From Ornithodoros turicata (lineage: Eukaryota; Arthropoda; Arachnida; Ixodida; Argasidae), in NCBI RefSeq assembly GCF_037126465.1, contig NC_088203.1, forward strand, positions 99,820,668 to 99,884,667: DNA of 64,000 nucleotides. Reading direction: 5' to 3'. Made by a program: the position numbers and the translations under genes. Position 1 is the first letter of the stretch; each line of letters opens with the position of its first letter. The notes beneath the pieces were generated by a model. It had not been told where the DNA came from. It saw only the letters and a list, made by a program, of their open reading frames with translations, and made no database searches. Below are positions 42,137 to 52,693 of this stretch, in pieces.

Positions 42137-45100
42137 CTAAGTTACGACAAAGTCTTTCAAATGTGCCGGAGTCTTGATGACACGCCCAAAACGTCCCGTT
42201 CGCATGTTTGGCTGCTGCGTGCCCTGAGCCTGCCCGCTTGCCTGGTCTGTAGTCAGTAAAGGGAAGGCTGGTTCCTGCGACGTACTCTGCTGTGTCTGCT
42301 CGGTGTCCGTGGATGGAGGGAAATTCAAAAGGCTGGGTGCAGTTACCATGGCTGCAGTATCACCAGTTATATCCATTTTGTCAAGGGTTCGGCGCTTGAT
42401 GTGGTTAACGTGGCGGCGATGGAGTCTTCCGTCAGTAGACATGACAGCAAATGAAGATCGGCCCGTCTGCTTTAGTATTGTTGCCGGAAGCCATCGCGGC
42501 CCGCTGTGGAACATCCGAATATAAACTGGCTGCCCTACTTTGTATTTCTCAGTCGTTTGGCTTGAATTGTTGGGCATGTTGTCTGAATGCTCCTGAGGAT
42601 GCATTAAATTCCAAGCTGTTGTCAGGGGGCGACCAAACAGCAGTTCTCCGGGGGTCTTCCCGGTTGTCTTTGACACTGTGGTATGCTGTCGAAACAAAAA
42701 ACGTGCCAGACGACACTGAGTGTTGTTCTCGGTGAACTTGCGAAGTGCTTTTTTTGTTTCAGCGACCATCCTTTCGGCCTGGCCATTTGTGGCTGGATGG
42801 AACGGGGCACTTGTACGTTGCTTGATTCCGTTGCGCTTACAGAATTCGGACATCTCTCCGGAAACGAAATTTGGAGCATTGTCCGAGAAGAGAACACGTG
42901 GTATGCCAAATGTCGCAAAGACATTACGTAGCTCCTGTATGATGTTTCCAGAGGTAGTGGTTCGTAGCCGTCTCACCTCCAGCCATTTCGAGAATGCATC
43001 GACTATGATGAGGTATGACGAACCGTCCATTGGACCCGCGAAGTCGATATGTAGCGTATGCCAAGGAGCATCAGGGCGTTTGAAGTCTTCATCCACGAAG
43101 GATGGACTTGCACGCGCCCAAGTTTGGCACGTGTGACATCTGTCAAATGTTAACTGGATGTCGTGGTCAAGTCCTGGCCACCAGAAATGACTTCGAGCGG
43201 TGCTCTTCATTGCTGCTACTCCTGGGTGGTTTGCATGTAGCATTCGTAGTGCCAAGGGCTGAGCTTTCTGAGGTATTATGACGCGGGAACCCCACGTGAG
43301 GCAACCTTTACAGACGGCAAGTTCCGACCTTCGACGTCTGTAGGGAAGGAGGTCTTCTGTATTCCAATCTGAGAAATCTCCCCGTTGGACACCTTCCAAG
43401 ACCCGTGACAAGATGACGTCACGTTGAGTAAGCTGTGCCACTTGGTTAGCATTCAGTGGATCGCAGTGGAGTGCTTCTAGCATTAGTACGTCACCCAGTG
43501 ATGCTTGACCATCGGCGGATATGGGCAATGGGAGACGGCTCAATGCGTCTGCGTTTTGATGCCGATTTCCAGGGCGATATACCAAGGTATAGTCATATGC
43601 GCTTAGTAAAAGGCACCAGCGAATCATTCGGGGTGACAACATCTGAGGAATCTGTTTGTTAGGGCTCAAGATTCCCAATAACGGTTTGTGGTCTGTGAAC
43701 ACCGTAATGTGTCTCCCTGCAATAAAGTGATGGAAGTGTTTCATTCCAAAAACGATGGACAGACCCTCCTTGTCCAGGTGTGCGTAGTTCGTCTCGTGAG
43801 TACCCAGTGTGCGCGAAGCAAACATTATTGGAAGCTCATCTCCGTCGCCTGTTTGTTGAGAGAGAACGGCCCCAACTCCGTATGGTTTGGCATCACAGGA
43901 AAGGATGATCGGCCGGGATTCATCAAAATGTCCTAAAACAGGTGCCTTCACCAGAAGCTGTTTTAGTTCTTCGAAGGTGCTTTGTTCTTGATGTCCCCAC
44001 TTCCAGGACGTCTCTTTGTCGAGCAGCCGGTACAGAGGCTCCGCCACTGTCGCTCTATCCTTCAGGAAACGGTTGTAGAAGCTTAAGAGGCCCAAAAATG
44101 ACTGAAGTTCCTTCCTGCTACGTGGTGCAGGAGCGTCGATGATGGCTTGTACCTTTCCCCTGGTCGGAGTGATGCCTGTAGATTGGATGTGATATCCTAG
44201 GTATTCCAGTTCAGGAACCGCAAAAAGGCATTTGTCGAAACGTGCTTTCAGTCCAGCTTTACGCAACCGTTGGAGTACTGCACGCAGACGTTCATTGTGC
44301 TCTTCCTGAGTGGACCCCGTTATTAAAATGTCGTCTAAGTAGGCTCCGACGCCCTCTAATCCAGAGAGTAGCGCGTCCATGTATCTCTGAAAGATAATCG
44401 GAGCCACGGATACACCAAAAGGTAAGCGAGTGACCCGGAAGAGTCCTTTGGGTGTGTTCAGCGTAAGCAGCTCTGACGTGGGTTTGTCCACCCGAAGCTG
44501 CTGGTAGGCCTGTTGAAGATCTAGCTTCGAAAATATCTTGCCCCCCTGGACGATACTGAGCATGTCGTCTACTGTCGGTAGTGGGTATGCAGCTTTCGCC
44601 ACAGCCATATTTACAGTACTTCTGTAATCACCACACAATCGAAGTGTGCCGTCCTGTTTGCGCACAGTTACAAGAGGCGTAGCCCAGAGCGAAGATGAAA
44701 CAGGTTCGATGATTCCTTGATGCTGAAGCTTGCTACGCTCTTTGTCGACGTCATGTCTTAATGCTAACGGCACGGTGCGACTCTTCAGGAATTTCGGAGC
44801 AGTGTTCCGCTGTACGTCAATATGTATAGGATTTCCTTCATGCCCAGTCATGTTGCCCTGGAATACTTCCTTGAACTCGTCCAGCAAGGCTTGACACTCT
44901 GTTGCGGCGACTGTATTAATCCCAGTGACTGAAATTCCCAGAGGTTCGAACCAGTCCCGTCCAAGAAGGCTTACGCCGCAACCAGCAACGACGTAGAGAT
45001 CCAGTTCAGCCTCTGTGTGCTGTAGCTTGACGTGCACTGTCGCTTTGCCTCGTACCTGTAGTGGAGTACCAGTCCACGTCTTTAGGTCAAAAGTTGCGCT

Positions 45101-46207
45101 GTGCAAAGTAGGCCTGTCGTTATTCCAGAGGTGGTGAAATGTTTCTTCGCTTATGATGGAGAATGATGCTCCCGAGTCCACCTCGAAAACGCAAGGGCGG
45201 TTGTCTAACGTTACCTCTATGGTGTAACGATTTGTTGCTTGTCTCGAGGTGTGTAGTGAGAAAAGGTCTGCCCACGCCTCAGTCTCTGCAGCCTCAATGC
45301 AGTTCGTTTGCCGCTGTTGTTGAGACTGGCGAGTGTTACCGTGATCAGTAGTCTTACCAGACTGCTGCCGCTTCTTACTGATGCAAGCCTTTTCAATATG
45401 TCCAGTTTTCTTACAGAAATTACAGACTGACTTCCGAAATCGGCAGTTCTGAGCATTGTGATCTCCATTACAACGGTAACAACGGGAAGTTTGTTTGGTC
45501 CCCGTCTTTGAATTCCGTTGCTTTGTCGTCGTGTTGAGAATCTTGTTGCCTTCCGTACTACGCATGCTTGACTGTTGCTGGACTGTCGACTCCATAGCTT
45601 TTGCGATGTCAAAAGCTTTTTGAAAGGTGATACTCCGCTCTGAGAGTAATCGCTGCTGTACGTGGACGTCACGTAGCCCACAGATGAATCGATCCCGCAA
45701 CATTATCTCCAGTGGAAGAGTCGTGGTTGCAGGAGTTCCGACAGTAGAAGGAGTCGTTGTGGTTGATGCCTCTGGCTCGGTTGCGCGTGACGTGGATGGC
45801 GTTGCAGCCGGTGATGTACCAACAGTCTGCGATGTTCCAGCGTACAAGGTGCCAAAGTTGCAGTCCTTGGCGAGAGCTCTCAAGGCATCCACGTATTCTG
45901 AAATGCTTTCCTGGGGTCTTTGATCCCTCTTGTGGTAACGCCATCGGCCTAGCAGTTCGGAAGGTCCCGTCTCGAAATGGAGATTTAATATGTCCATAAT
46001 TTCATGATAGGGTACCTGTGATGGCGATAACGGATGTAGGAGATCCCGAACCTTGCAGTAGGTTTCTTCTCCGATGCAAGTGAAAAGCAACGCACGCTTC
46101 TTTGCTGCGTCCCGTACGTCATTTGCCTCGAATAGAAACTCGAGACGTTCACGCCATGATGTCCAGTCTGAGCCGGCAGTGAATTCTCCAAGTCTTGCGT
46201 GGTTCAT
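42137..46207 (-). CDS. Mag-like Gag-Pol polyprotein
   Basis: 1356 codons from ATG 46205-46207, with no stop between gag and pol. Gag is a capsid-like region (about 1-210) and two knuckles near 240-275 (CYRCNGDHNAQNC, CNFCKKTGHIEKAC). Protease VDSGASFSII is near 340. The RT has LDLQQAYQQL and YLDDILITGS near 620. RNase H has LSCDAKPYGVGAVLSQ and FTDHKPL. The integrase zinc domain (HPGVAAMKSTARSHFWWPG ... CHTCQ) is near 990-1030, and the core has HIDFAGPMDG (Asp), LFSDNAPNFVS (Asp) and NGQAERMVAE (Glu). All catalytic residues are present. A single-frame Gag-Pol is unusual compared with the frameshifted Gypsy-1 but occurs in several Gypsy lineages. Confidence 0.94.
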   Translation of the reverse strand: MNHARLGEFTAGSDWTSWRERLEFLFEANDVRDAAKKRALLFTCIGEETYCKVRDLLHPLSPSQVPYHEIMDILNLHFETGPSELLGRWRYHKRDQRPQESISEYVDALRALAKDCNFGTLYAGTSQTVGTSPAATPSTSRATEPEASTTTTPSTVGTPATTTLPLEIMLRDRFICGLRDVHVQQRLLSERSITFQKAFDIAKAMESTVQQQSSMRSTEGNKILNTTTKQRNSKTGTKQTSRCYRCNGDHNAQNCRFRKSVCNFCKKTGHIEKACISKKRQQSGKTTDHGNTRQSQQQRQTNCIEAAETEAWADLFSLHTSRQATNRYTIEVTLDNRPCVFEVDSGASFSIISEETFHHLWNNDRPTLHSATFDLKTWTGTPLQVRGKATVHVKLQHTEAELDLYVVAGCGVSLLGRDWFEPLGISVTGINTVAATECQALLDEFKEVFQGNMTGHEGNPIHIDVQRNTAPKFLKSRTVPLALRHDVDKERSKLQHQGIIEPVSSSLWATPLVTVRKQDGTLRLCGDYRSTVNMAVAKAAYPLPTVDDMLSIVQGGKIFSKLDLQQAYQQLRVDKPTSELLTLNTPKGLFRVTRLPFGVSVAPIIFQRYMDALLSGLEGVGAYLDDILITGSTQEEHNERLRAVLQRLRKAGLKARFDKCLFAVPELEYLGYHIQSTGITPTRGKVQAIIDAPAPRSRKELQSFLGLLSFYNRFLKDRATVAEPLYRLLDKETSWKWGHQEQSTFEELKQLLVKAPVLGHFDESRPIILSCDAKPYGVGAVLSQQTGDGDELPIMFASRTLGTHETNYAHLDKEGLSIVFGMKHFHHFIAGRHITVFTDHKPLLGILSPNKQIPQMLSPRMIRWCLLLSAYDYTLVYRPGNRHQNADALSRLPLPISADGQASLGDVLMLEALHCDPLNANQVAQLTQRDVILSRVLEGVQRGDFSDWNTEDLLPYRRRRSELAVCKGCLTWGSRVIIPQKAQPLALRMLHANHPGVAAMKSTARSHFWWPGLDHDIQLTFDRCHTCQTWARASPSFVDEDFKRPDAPWHTLHIDFAGPMDGSSYLIIVDAFSKWLEVRRLRTTTSGNIIQELRNVFATFGIPRVLFSDNAPNFVSGEMSEFCKRNGIKQRTSAPFHPATNGQAERMVAETKKALRKFTENNTQCRLARFLFRQHTTVSKTTGKTPGELLFGRPLTTAWNLMHPQEHSDNMPNNSSQTTEKYKVGQPVYIRMFHSGPRWLPATILKQTGRSSFAVMSTDGRLHRRHVNHIKRRTLDKMDITGDTAAMVTAPSLLNFPPSTDTEQTQQSTSQEPAFPLLTTDQASGQAQGTQQPNMRTGRFGRVIKTPAHLKDFVVT

Positions 46208-46208
46208 G

Positions 46209-46225
46209 CTGCTCCCTCGTCGCCA
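46209..46225 (-). other. Primer-binding site of the Mag-like Gypsy
   Basis: One base inside the 5' LTR the minus strand reads TGGCGACGAGGGAGCAG. The TGGCGAC start fits a tRNA ending GTCGCCA (an Arg-type end is possible); the donor tRNA is not established. It nearly abuts the Gag ATG. Confidence 0.6.
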
Positions 46226-46226
46226 G

Positions 46227-46379
46227 TATTAGAATGTAGATTTATTGTACTTGCCAAAGAACCCACCAAAATCACACAACGTCAGTCCAACTGCGCAGTT
46301 CGTTCCAAAACGTCCGTTCTACACTTCTTCCTCTACCTCTCTCTTGCCCATGACCATAGGGCTGCCTACAACCCCAACA
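46227..46379 (-). repeat. 5' LTR of the Mag-like Gypsy
   Basis: 153 bp. It differs from the 3' LTR by one T/C and one A/C change. Confidence 0.93.
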
Positions 46380-47062
46380 ATGCCACTACCGTCTTTATCA
46401 AAAAGTCAACTCCACAGGTTCACAGAATATTGCCTGTTATCGCAGAAATGTGCAACCCGATATAATGTGGATGACGGACGCCGAATGACAACCAGAGCCT
46501 TACTCAATATGCTCGGTCCTATTGACTCAGTATTTAGGAGGCATGTGACAACCAAACGCCGAGTCCCGATAGGATACGCCACCGTTTCGCGCATGCTACG
46601 GTAATACTTTATGAAACAGGCTGTGGAAATTATAATTTTAAATGCTGAACTGAATGGTTATGCACAGCTACAGGTTTCGATAGCTTAACTGTATTCCACG
46701 ACCAAACACCTGTACAATAATGCCTCGGTAGAATCAGTACAGAAACTCACCAATGTTGGCTTTTCTTCGCTCGTTCTTTGTTCTCCGGGCCATTGCTCCT
46801 GGTATTGCGTATGGCTGTCATACGGGAAGTCCACGACCTGCATGTTTATACTCGTCTTGTCGGTGTGGCACACAACCAAAGGCAACGGGCCACGGATCTA
46901 TGGATGGATGAGAGGATGAAGGGTGATGTACGAAGTCGAAGGCCAAATTGGAATGGCACAACAGAAGGCACGATCTTCTTCTTCTTCTTCTACCTCAGGG
47001 CAATGGCCGTTAGCCACTGAGGGCGATTGGCCCACGATCACGAGGGCAAGATACAGCGAATC
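46380..47062. repeat. Host repeat, unit 4 (right part)
   Basis: Resumes at ATGCCactacc and parallels 9820-10440, with a 57-bp LINE tail inserted at 46976-47032. Confidence 0.78.
46976..47032 (-). mobile_element. 57-bp LINE tail insertion
   Basis: Only the extreme 3' end of a LINE-A/B-type element ((CTT)n plus ctcagggcaatggccgttag). The target duplication is CACGATC (46969-46975, 47033-47039), and the empty site cacgatcacgagg is seen at 10416. Confidence 0.85.
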
Positions 47063-47343
47063 TTCTTTTTCTTCTACCAATGAGATAATGGCCGTGAGCC
47101 ACTAAGGGAGATTGGCCAGGACAAAAGGGGCGTGAGATGTTTGTTTATGTCTGTGCAGTAATGATGGGAACTAAGGCCAAGTCGGATCCAAGTATCTTAT
47201 GACATATATGACATGTGATGACTAATGCAGGAACTGGATATGCACGTATGTAGGAATATGCGTATGACGACTATACAGGGCCAAAAGGATGGCTGTATGA
47301 ATGTGTGTGTACGTGAAAGTGTATGAGTGTAGGAAGGAAGTGA

Positions 47344-48578
47344 CTAGAAGCGGTTGGAGAGCACGATGTAGGATGCAAGACCCGCTACCACAGCCCTATG
47401 ACAGAGCGCAGTGTGTGATGCTCCGAGAGACAACACTGACGCCAATGAGAGTGGGGCTCCTAACAAGCGTAAGGGTGTCCAGATATATCTGCGGCGTAAT
47501 TGGCCGAGCTGAGAGCAGGTTAGCAAGAAGTGTTCAGTTGTTTCATCCTGGCCACAGTGGGAGCAAGCAGGGGACAAAGACCGTCCAGCACGGTGGAGGT
47601 AAAAATATACCGGCAGCGCCAGGCATCGAGCTCTCGTCACCAAGACTTCTGTCTGCCTTGAGCTGCAGAGGTTAGGGTTCCACGAAAAGACGAGGTGTTC
47701 ATATGGCGGGCGTGGGGGGGCAGCTCGAGACAGACTTGTGAGCCGTCTGTACCTGGCAACAGAAGTGCGAGCAAGTACTGGGAGGAGAGGAAGAATCTCT
47801 CCGGAGAGGGACATTTTAGCGAGGGTGTCAGCGGTTTCGTTAAGGGTGAGTCCGCAGTGGCCAGGAATCCACGTGATTATGACGTTGCGAATATGAGGTG
47901 GGGCAAGCCGAGCCAAGATGGATACCAATGACTCTGAGGGCGCCCGGAAGCCTGAGGACGACGCCAAGGCCGAAATGACAGATAGGGAGTCCGACAGCAG
48001 GATAACTTGTTCGAAGGCGGGAGGAACCCTCCTAAGGGCAAGGGCCATAGCTAAGAACTCGCTGTCAAAGGGTGGGGTAAAGTCAGGGAGGCGAACCGGA
48101 AACTGGAAATCAAGTTGTGGGAAGTACAAGCCAGCTCCAGCGCGCTCCGCAGAAACCGACGCGTCCGTTGCAACAATCAAGTACTGCGCGTAGCGATTTA
48201 GGTGGTCCGTTAATGTCCTCTGTAGAGTGGTCAGTGGAAGCCGCTTGGCATCCGCATGAAATATCTCGGAGACTTGAATGAAGGCGGCATCCCGGTGAGG
48301 ACCAAGTACACATACATCGGCCAAAGAGATCCTGAGTGGCGCGAGGAGCTGTTCGGCGAAAAGCAGCTGTGGTGTATTCCTACGGTGCCAACGACGTGTT
48401 AGCCAAAGCCGAGTGTCTCTCATCGACTCGTTATTCTCCAACGTAATCGGGTGTTGTCTTTGCGAGAGGTAGCAACAGATAGTAAGAGACCGAAAGCGTT
48501 CTTTCAGTGAAGGTAGACGTGCTTCAGAGAGGAGTGCGTCGTTTGCCGTGTATTTAGGGAGACCTAAACAGAGCCGTA
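47344..48578 (-). pseudogene. LINE-C ORF2, RNase H and C-terminal part
   Basis: Frame 48441-47344 (365 codons): ATDASVSAERAGAGLYFPQ, FDSEFLAMALAL, LLSDSLSVISAL, TWIPGHCGLTLNETAD, then CSHCGQDETTEHFLLTC, ending VLSNRF. It is open to its natural stop but detached from the RT by the DNA element. Confidence 0.85.
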
Positions 48579-48775
48579 CACTCTTAACTCGGTACCCTTT
48601 AGTAAAGGGTAAAAAATCGCAATATTTTACCCTCTATTTCAGAAGCTACCAGGTACCCTCTGAGCGACCCCTTTTATAAAAGTTACAAGGAAACCCACTA
48701 ATTAGAGGTTACGGCCTTCAATCCAGCACCTGCCCGTGAAGGTTACGCCAACGTGCGGTTTTTATACAGGATGTT

Positions 48776-48978
48776 TATTTTTATTCGCAACAGAGTAGCG
48801 CTCATTTGGCAGGTGGGTTATGTGAATTTTTGCTAATTAATCGATCCGTAGTTACAAACACATGCGTCAGGAAATGTCGGAAATCTTTGTAACTACGGAT
48901 GGGTTAATTTGCGAAAATTAACATAACCCAAATGTCAAATGAGCGCTGGTGTGATTCGAATAAAAACAAACACCCTGT
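48776..48978. mobile_element. Nested 203-bp palindromic MITE
   Basis: Ends ACAGGATGTTT and AAACACCCTGT; the arms share tttttattcg, gcgctcattt and gtagttacaaa. The termini resemble those of the 877-bp foldback family. Confidence 0.8.
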
Positions 48979-50071
48979 GCGTGGGATATGGACAGACCTT
49001 TACACAACACACCAAGGTACCAAAATGAACCAGCAGAAAAGGAGATCTTGAACATATGTATATTACAAAAACAGAAGTCTGTCAAGAGGTGACACATTGT
49101 GCACAAGTGCGATTCTGATGTGAGGAGAAACCATGGTCGCTTTACCATGTATGTGGAAAAAAGAACTATCTTCTAAGTGAGAAGCAATGCATAAAAGTGC
49201 GAGGAAGCCAGCGAGTCAAAACAACTGACCTATGTTTGCCAAGCTGAACAGACCCAATGAAATGGAGAATTGCAGCAGAAAAAAATTTATTCCACATTCG
49301 TGTTGCACAGGCGAGCGCAAATGGCAATACAGTATTACATAAAACGCACACAACCTTGAGGAATATGAGTGTACAGTAACGCAGGAGACACTACCTTACT
49401 GCGTTATCAGCGTTGGAGGCGCTCTGGGACGAGTTTGTGAGGTACTGCATTGCGCTGGTGACGGTATGTGAACCTGCATGTGGGATCCTGGGAACAAAAG
49501 TTTGAGCAATGAGAGTAACATTTACGGAACCATTCAAATCCGTACAAAGCACAAGCTATAAAGCAGCATAAATGCGGGAAGGCGTTCACTCCGCGATTGA
49601 GTCTTAGAATATCGTAAGAACACGACAAGTAGGAAGCTGCGAATTATATATCTCGATGCATATATCCGCAGCTCGCAAAATGCAAGTAAGAGCAGAAAAG
49701 TAGCAAGCGTTAGTGGCGTTCATATGCAGGACCGCAAAACGCTTGCCATAATCACAACAAACATGCGCTAAGAGCTCTTACTATCAAATTAAGCACGTAC
49801 CTAGCACAAAATGTACACTTACCCAGTGTATGAAGTGTGTGAATTAGGGCTGCGGTGGTGACGTTCGTTTTCGGTTATATGTTCTTTGCAATCTTCGCAC
49901 TCACTACACTTTCCCCTGAGAACACCGAAAATATCCTTGTTTGCTAGCGACATCTAGCTTTCCCGTTCTTTTTGACGATACTATGATAAACGCGAGGAAA
50001 ACCACTGATTAAAACAGATTACACTTGTTAACGGACGAACGACGAGCGTTAAGCGTTTCAAGGAAACCGCT

Positions 50072-50776
50072 CTCAAGCCTCATTCACACATGCGTTTCAA
50101 AAAGCGGCGCCGCCTCAGCGTTCGCGGCGCCGCCGAGAGGGGCCTGTCGCACATAGCCGAGCCGCCATCCCGAAAACGCGCTTCGTTCTTGTTGCTACGT
50201 CAAGATTGTACCGACACTTCCAGCTCTCTTCCTCAAAATTTACATTGTGAAGCATGTTCTCCATTTTATAATTATCGTGAAGCATTTCTGCTGGAATCAT
50301 CAATCGTTGGAACGACAAACGCGACACAATAGCAGAGAAAGAACGGCAGAAAAAGCGAGACACATGTTTACCTACCGACGACCAAAACACGGTCACACAC
50401 AAGTCGTATTTATTTTCGTCGATTCCGTTGTTTGCGCAAATTCTGAGCTCATCGTTGACAGCTCAGACACCAAACAGCTATTGCTGGAAAGGAATTTACT
50501 CACGCGGTAGCACCAAACACATACACATGCACAAATGACAAAAGATCCCAGCGCGGTATCGGGAGGCCCGCCATTGCCCGCCGGCGCCAAAAGGAAGCCA
50601 CCTGACCCCTCCGAGCGCTCCGATTGGCTGGATGAAAAGCGTTCGCGTTTCTGCCCTCCGAAGCTGCAGCACGGAGCGGTTCTCGAAAAGCGGCTGGAAA
50701 CGCTCCGCGGCTCGCGTTTCGCGGCGCCGCGAACGCGAAACGCGTTCAAAAAACGCATGTGTGAATCCAGCTTCAG
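50072..50776. mobile_element. Nested GC-rich TIR element (about 705 bp)
   Basis: The TIRs contain ATTCACACATGCGTTT at 50082-50097, inverted near 50751-50766. The interior is CpG-rich with gcggcgccgc palindromes. ORFs here (for example 50393-50857) arise from the GC-rich palindromes and match nothing known. Confidence 0.7.
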
Positions 50777-51242
50777 TGTGGATAGACCTAGACCAGGCTC
50801 GGCTACGCAGCGAAATCGGAAATCTTGGTGGTTGCGGCATTGACAATGGTTTTCCACCCTTTAGAAAGAAACATACTATCAGTATTCCAGACTGCGAACT
50901 TATAATCTGTGTTCATACAGCATTGATAACATGTAGTCGAACGATAAGACAAGAAACGATACATTTAACAAACGATAAGAAACTAACAAAGAAATTATCG
51001 TTGGAGATTTCGCTTAGAAGTTACAGTGTCGGAGTAGAGGGTACATTTATAAGTTACAACAAGCTGTTTTTGTTTTTTCCGAGATGTAACTTCTATTCGT
51101 CTTGTAAAGACATGACCTTGGTCGCTTTTAACCTCTAAATATACGTTACAGTGGTGTAACCTATAAGAAATCTCGAAATCTACGTCTATATAGAAGTTAC
51201 ATGTTTCTAAAAGTTACAATAAAAGGTACGGGTTTAAGAGTG

Positions 51243-52693
51243 TAAGGCCCGCCTCTCTAAGATGTATAGTTTACTCAAGCGCCAGTCAGGCAGAGAAGAA
51301 AACAGAACACAGCCGAACTCTAATATAGGACGGATGTACAGTTTATATATATATACAGGAGGGCAGCCCTGCGCATACCAATGCGAGGACTGCAGCAACG
51401 ATGAAGTATGCAGAGAGCTTTCGACGCCTTAGCGCTCAGGTAGTCGATGTGGTGGGACCAGCACAGAGCCTCATCATACCACACACCCAGGTATTTAAGC
51501 TGGCTCGCCTGACGGACAGACTGGATCCCCACCCTTAGATCAATAGAGATGGCCGCATCCAGCGGGAAGACGAGAATAGCAGACTTAGCCACATTGAGCG
51601 ACAGATGGACAGAGTCTAGCCACGTGGACAAGGTGTTCATATAGGCTTGCAGCTTCGCATACAGCTCGGGCAAAGATGGTGCCGAAGCGAAGAACGCGAT
51701 GTCATCGGCATACGTTACGGTGAGGACTTCTGGGTCACAAGGGAGAGAGCTCATGAGAATGTTAAACAGTATGGGGGACAGGACCGAGCCCTGGGGGACA
51801 CCTTTACTCTGGGGGTACGCTGAGGAGACAAATCGGCCGTCTGAACAGAAAAAGGTGCGACCCGAGAGAAAGTTCGCAATCCAAGTGAGCAGATACGGGG
51901 GGGGGGGGGGGTCTAGCAGCCTCTGGAGGAGCACAGTATGTATGACACTGTCATATGCTTTGGCGATGTCCAGGGCAACAAGTGCTGAAAGGTGTCTCAT
52001 CTCCTTTGCAAGGCGAATCTGGCTCTCAATGTTCGTATGGGCGAGCCATATCGAGCAATGAGGGCGAAAGCCTATCTGGTGGGCAGCGATAATGCCACGG
52101 GATACCACATGGGAGAGAAGTCGCCGATTGATGATACGTTCAACGGTCTTACAGAGCACAGATGTTAAGGCGATAGGCCTAATATTGTCTAGCGTAAGGC
52201 CATTGGGAGGGGCTTTCTTAGCGATGACAATGCGCGCCACCTTCCAGGTAGCGGGAATCCATGCATATTGAAGAGATGTATTCACAAGATTCAGTAAAGC
52301 CGGCCGGTGGTTGGCCCACAGAGATTTCACTGTGGCAGCAGAAATTCCATCAGGTCCAGGGGCTGTTCCGGGCAAGGACTGCACCACAAATTCCAATTCA
52401 TCGGCAGAGACATCGTGATAGCCCACACAAGAAGAGGGAAGGGCTGATCCGGGGGGCATCGCGTCGAAAAAACGCAATGAGAGACCCTTGGCATTTTCTT
52501 CAAGGCGCGCCTTAAAATCCGTGTCCGAGAGGACAGTGAGATCTGTGGAGACGGCAGACGAAGAGGAGCGAAGCAAGCAATATGCCTATGAAGCGCTTTC
52601 CTACGGTTCGGTGCAGAAAGGAAGGTGTTGCGTCCAGAGTAAAACTCACGCTTTGCTGTAGCAACAGACCGCTTGAAGAGAGCTTTACAAAAC
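51243..52693 (-). pseudogene. LINE-C ORF2, reverse transcriptase part
   Basis: Frame 52576-51320: DNIRPIALTSVLCKTVERI, VALDIAKAYDSVIHTVLLQR, KGVPQGSVLSPILFNILM, TYADDIAFFASAP. Truncated at the 5' end near 52690 and disrupted after about 51320. An 11-base G run at about 51898-51912 is a slippage-prone spot. Confidence 0.85.

Larger units (their letters stand above)
41974..46379 (-). mobile_element. Mag-like Ty3/Gypsy retrotransposon, complete and apparently intact
   Basis: Target duplication ATGCC at 41969-41973 and 46380-46384; the empty site gaacatgccactacc is seen near 9820. The 153-bp LTRs (41974-42126, 46227-46379) differ at two positions only. The polypurine tract GGGGGGAG abuts the 3' LTR. 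One uninterrupted Gag-Pol frame fills the interior. This is the youngest-looking autonomous LTR element in the window. Confidence 0.95.
48579..51242. mobile_element. 2.66-kb TA-flanked TIR DNA element, non-autonomous
   Basis: TA at 48577-48578 and 51243-51244. The TIRs start CACTCTTAA and continue with a GTACC block. Restoring one TA makes LINE-C align base for base with LINE-A. The terminal motif is shared with the small MITEs at 32-34 kb and 61474-61736, which points to a Tc1/mariner-like (TA-target) origin. No transposase is visible. Two smaller elements are nested inside. Confidence 0.85.
47063..52693 (-). mobile_element. LINE-C: LINE-A relative split by a DNA element
   Basis: The 3' part is 47063-48578 and the 5'-truncated remainder 51243-52693. 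Both ends abut aatcttctt in the host repeat. It holds the RT, RNase H and a C-terminal zinc motif; ORF1 and the endonuclease are missing. The 2.66-kb insert at 48579-51242 sits at a TA that aligns within the RT-to-RNase H region of LINE-A (near 11830). Confidence 0.88.

Noticed and set aside
50393..50857. 154-codon ORF in the GC-rich element
   Set aside because: It lies in a palindromic CpG-rich TIR element, several overlapping frames are equally open, and there are no recognisable motifs.
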